Positions 6,272 to 6,680 of a stretch of 6,680 nt of DNA are shown here, piece after piece. The notes beneath the pieces were generated by a model. The model had not been told where the DNA came from. It worked only from the letters and a program-made list of their open reading frames with translations, and searched no databases. A program made the position numbers and the translations under genes. Every line of letters begins with the position of its first letter. Within the stretch, counting starts at the first letter, position 1. This DNA comes from Oligoflexia bacterium. GTDB taxonomy: Bacteria; Bdellovibrionota; Bdellovibrionia; Bdellovibrionales; UBA1609. The stretch lies in the NCBI GenBank assembly GCA_026914095.1, contig JAPPIY010000135.1:2237-8916 (forward strand). Reading direction: 5' to 3'.

Positions 6272-6324
6272 TTGTTGATTGTTGATTGTTGATTGTTGAT
6301 TGTTGATTGTTGATTGTTGATTGT
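6272..6324. repeat. Heptanucleotide tandem repeat (TTGTTGA)7
   Basis: Seven perfect TTGTTGA units run from 6272 to 6320, followed by a partial TTGT. On the other strand the unit reads TCAACAA. Short heptamer tandem repeats of this kind are known as intergenic microsatellite-like repeats in some bacteria (for example filamentous cyanobacteria). Because seven is not a multiple of three, unit gain or loss would change any reading frame through it. No function is evident. Confidence 0.97.
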
Positions 6325-6359
6325 AAGACTCAAAATTCCCCGAACCGCCAGCATGCCAT

Positions 6360-6406
6360 CTCCTTCACTACTAATAGTATGATACTGCAAATCCATTAAA
6401 AGTCTA
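6360..6406 (-). promoter_or_regulatory. Orphan minus-strand promoter and ribosome binding site
   Basis: On the minus strand TAGACT (6406-6401) and TATCAT (6384-6379) are separated by 16 bases and resemble a sigma-70 promoter. AAGGAG (6365-6360) lies five bases before an ATG at 6354-6352. The frame that follows begins MLAVRGILSL, enters the heptamer repeat (INNQQST repeated) and runs to 6193, giving 53 residues of no recognisable family. It looks like the start of a gene whose body has been lost and replaced by repeats; translation of the residual frame is possible but unsupported. Confidence 0.35.
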
Positions 6407-6545
6407 TACAAAAAAAGTTTTTTTGAATCCTATTTTTATTTTTTTTACTTGGATTGGTCTTGGTCTAATAATTTGCAGATTACTTAAAAACTAATCAGCT
6501 CTTTAAAATGGACACAAATACAAAAGGCGGGGACTTAATTGCGGG

Positions 6546-6587
6546 GCCAGTGAGCGGGCGAGCTATCGCTTTCGCCCGCTCACTGGC
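6546..6587. repeat. Perfect GC-rich hairpin with 16-bp arms
   Basis: GCCAGTGAGCGGGCGA (6546-6561) pairs perfectly with 6572-6587 across a ten-base loop, inside which GC/GC can add two more pairs with a TT bulge. It is much more GC-rich than its surroundings. Neither strand has a T tract directly after it, so it is not a standard intrinsic terminator, although it lies downstream of the minus-strand gene at the edge and could stop or protect that transcript. It may also be a dispersed palindromic repeat. Confidence 0.85.
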
Positions 6588-6597
6588 AGGCAAGAGT

Positions 6598-6619
6598 TGC
6601 CCAGCTTCTCAGCTGGGCA
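6598..6619 (-). promoter_or_regulatory. Tetraloop hairpin resembling a DGR target-site hairpin
   Basis: Nine pairs (TGCCCAGCT at 6598-6606 with AGCTGGGCA at 6611-6619) enclose a four-base loop that reads GAGA on the minus (coding) strand. In diversity-generating retroelements a GC-rich 7-10 bp stem with a GRNA tetraloop just downstream of the variable repeat promotes retrohoming. The stem length, GC content, loop class and position 33 bases after the stop of a GFRLVRTL-ending gene all fit. That it is such a site is an inference from this combination. Confidence 0.6.
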
Positions 6620-6624
6620 GACAA

Positions 6625-6651
6625 GGGGTAAAGGGGTAAAGGTATAAGGGG
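6625..6651. repeat. G-run repeat downstream of the edge gene
   Basis: GGGGTAAA occurs twice in tandem, followed by GGTATAA and GGGGTTA. Four G runs with short loops could form a two-layer G-quadruplex on the plus strand; on the minus strand the same bases read as CCCCTTTA-type repeats between the stop codon and the GAGA hairpin. Confidence 0.6.
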
Positions 6652-6680
6652 TTACAGCGTCCTCACGAGGCGGAACCCGA
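6652..6680 (-). CDS. C-terminus of a C-type-lectin/FGE-fold protein, likely DGR variable protein (partial)
   Basis: On the minus strand the window edge reads xTC then codons for GFRLVRTL and a TAA stop at 6654-6652. The ending GFRLVR is characteristic of the C-terminal strand of the formylglycine-generating-enzyme/sulfatase-modifying fold (a C-type lectin relative), which in many bacteria and phages serves as the target protein of diversity-generating retroelements. There the variable repeat covers the last hundred or so bases and ends near the stop. Only eight complete codons are visible, so the family call rests on this motif plus the downstream tetraloop hairpin. It could instead be an ordinary FGE-domain protein. 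The 5' part lies beyond the right edge. No reverse transcriptase, Avd or template-repeat copy is seen to its left. Confidence 0.55.

Larger units (their letters stand above)
6219..6545. other. Eroded intergenic zone
   Basis: Apart from the heptamer repeats and the orphan promoter, this stretch shows no gene I can support. A perfect A7-G-T7 palindrome lies at 6410-6424, followed by a T-rich run (6429-6447). It separates the mutase fragment from the GC-rich hairpins at the right edge. Confidence 0.6.

Noticed and set aside
5926..6285. 119-codon plus-strand frame
   Set aside because: It overlaps the phosphomannomutase remnant in the wrong phase; its translation resembles no family and it ends in the heptamer repeat.
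6272..6324. Possible CRISPR array
   Set aside because: The heptamer units are contiguous, with no spacers.
6462..6475. Third occurrence of TGGTCTAAT, as in the 32-bp direct repeats
   Set aside because: Only nine bases are shared and the rest of the repeat is absent; chance is sufficient.

Overview
The window is AT-rich and lysine-codon-rich. It encodes lipoproteins with lipoboxes, cleavable signal peptides and SurA/parvulin-type periplasmic chaperones, so it comes from a diderm (Gram-negative) bacterium. A surA-like gene next to pdxA is a known proteobacterial arrangement. The lineage cannot be fixed from sequence alone; a Bdellovibrionota/'delta'-type or similar low-GC lineage is only a guess.

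Layout. Positions 1-618 hold no convincing gene. They contain a long imperfect palindrome (about 103-273) and a 214-bp MITE-like element with terminal inverted repeats ending in TA (306-519). Positions 619-1242 encode an ankyrin-repeat lipoprotein. The 1243-1408 gap holds two interleaved inverted repeats. Positions 1409-4995 form a tightly packed, overlapping plus-strand operon: a parvulin-like exported protein, a parvulin-like lipoprotein carrying a fresh 42-bp in-frame tandem duplication, a SurA-like exported protein, and pdxA (vitamin B6 synthesis). The first three look like diverged paralogues for outer-membrane protein folding, and all have lost obvious catalytic parvulin residues. Convergent to pdxA is a minus-strand MscS-family channel gene (5037-5870) with a very strong ribosome binding site.

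The right third is an eroded, recombined zone. A 32-bp direct repeat flanks the channel gene: one copy directly follows the pdxA stop, the other directly precedes the ATG of a truncated phosphomannomutase-type gene (6054-6218, out of frame with the longest open frame there). This suggests that pdxA and the mutase were once adjacent and that the channel gene was inserted between them. Next come a seven-unit heptanucleotide repeat (6272-6324), an orphan promoter and ribosome binding site on the minus strand, a 16-bp-arm perfect hairpin (6546-6587), a GAGA-loop hairpin (6598-6619), a G-run repeat, and the last codons of a minus-strand gene ending GFRLVRTL.

The most interesting signal is at the right edge. 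A C-terminus typical of C-type-lectin/formylglycine-generating-enzyme-fold variable proteins is followed by a GC-rich hairpin with a GRNA tetraloop. This is the expected signature of a diversity-generating retroelement (DGR) target gene. No reverse transcriptase or template repeat is visible in the window, so if it is a target, its retroelement lies to the right or elsewhere in the genome.
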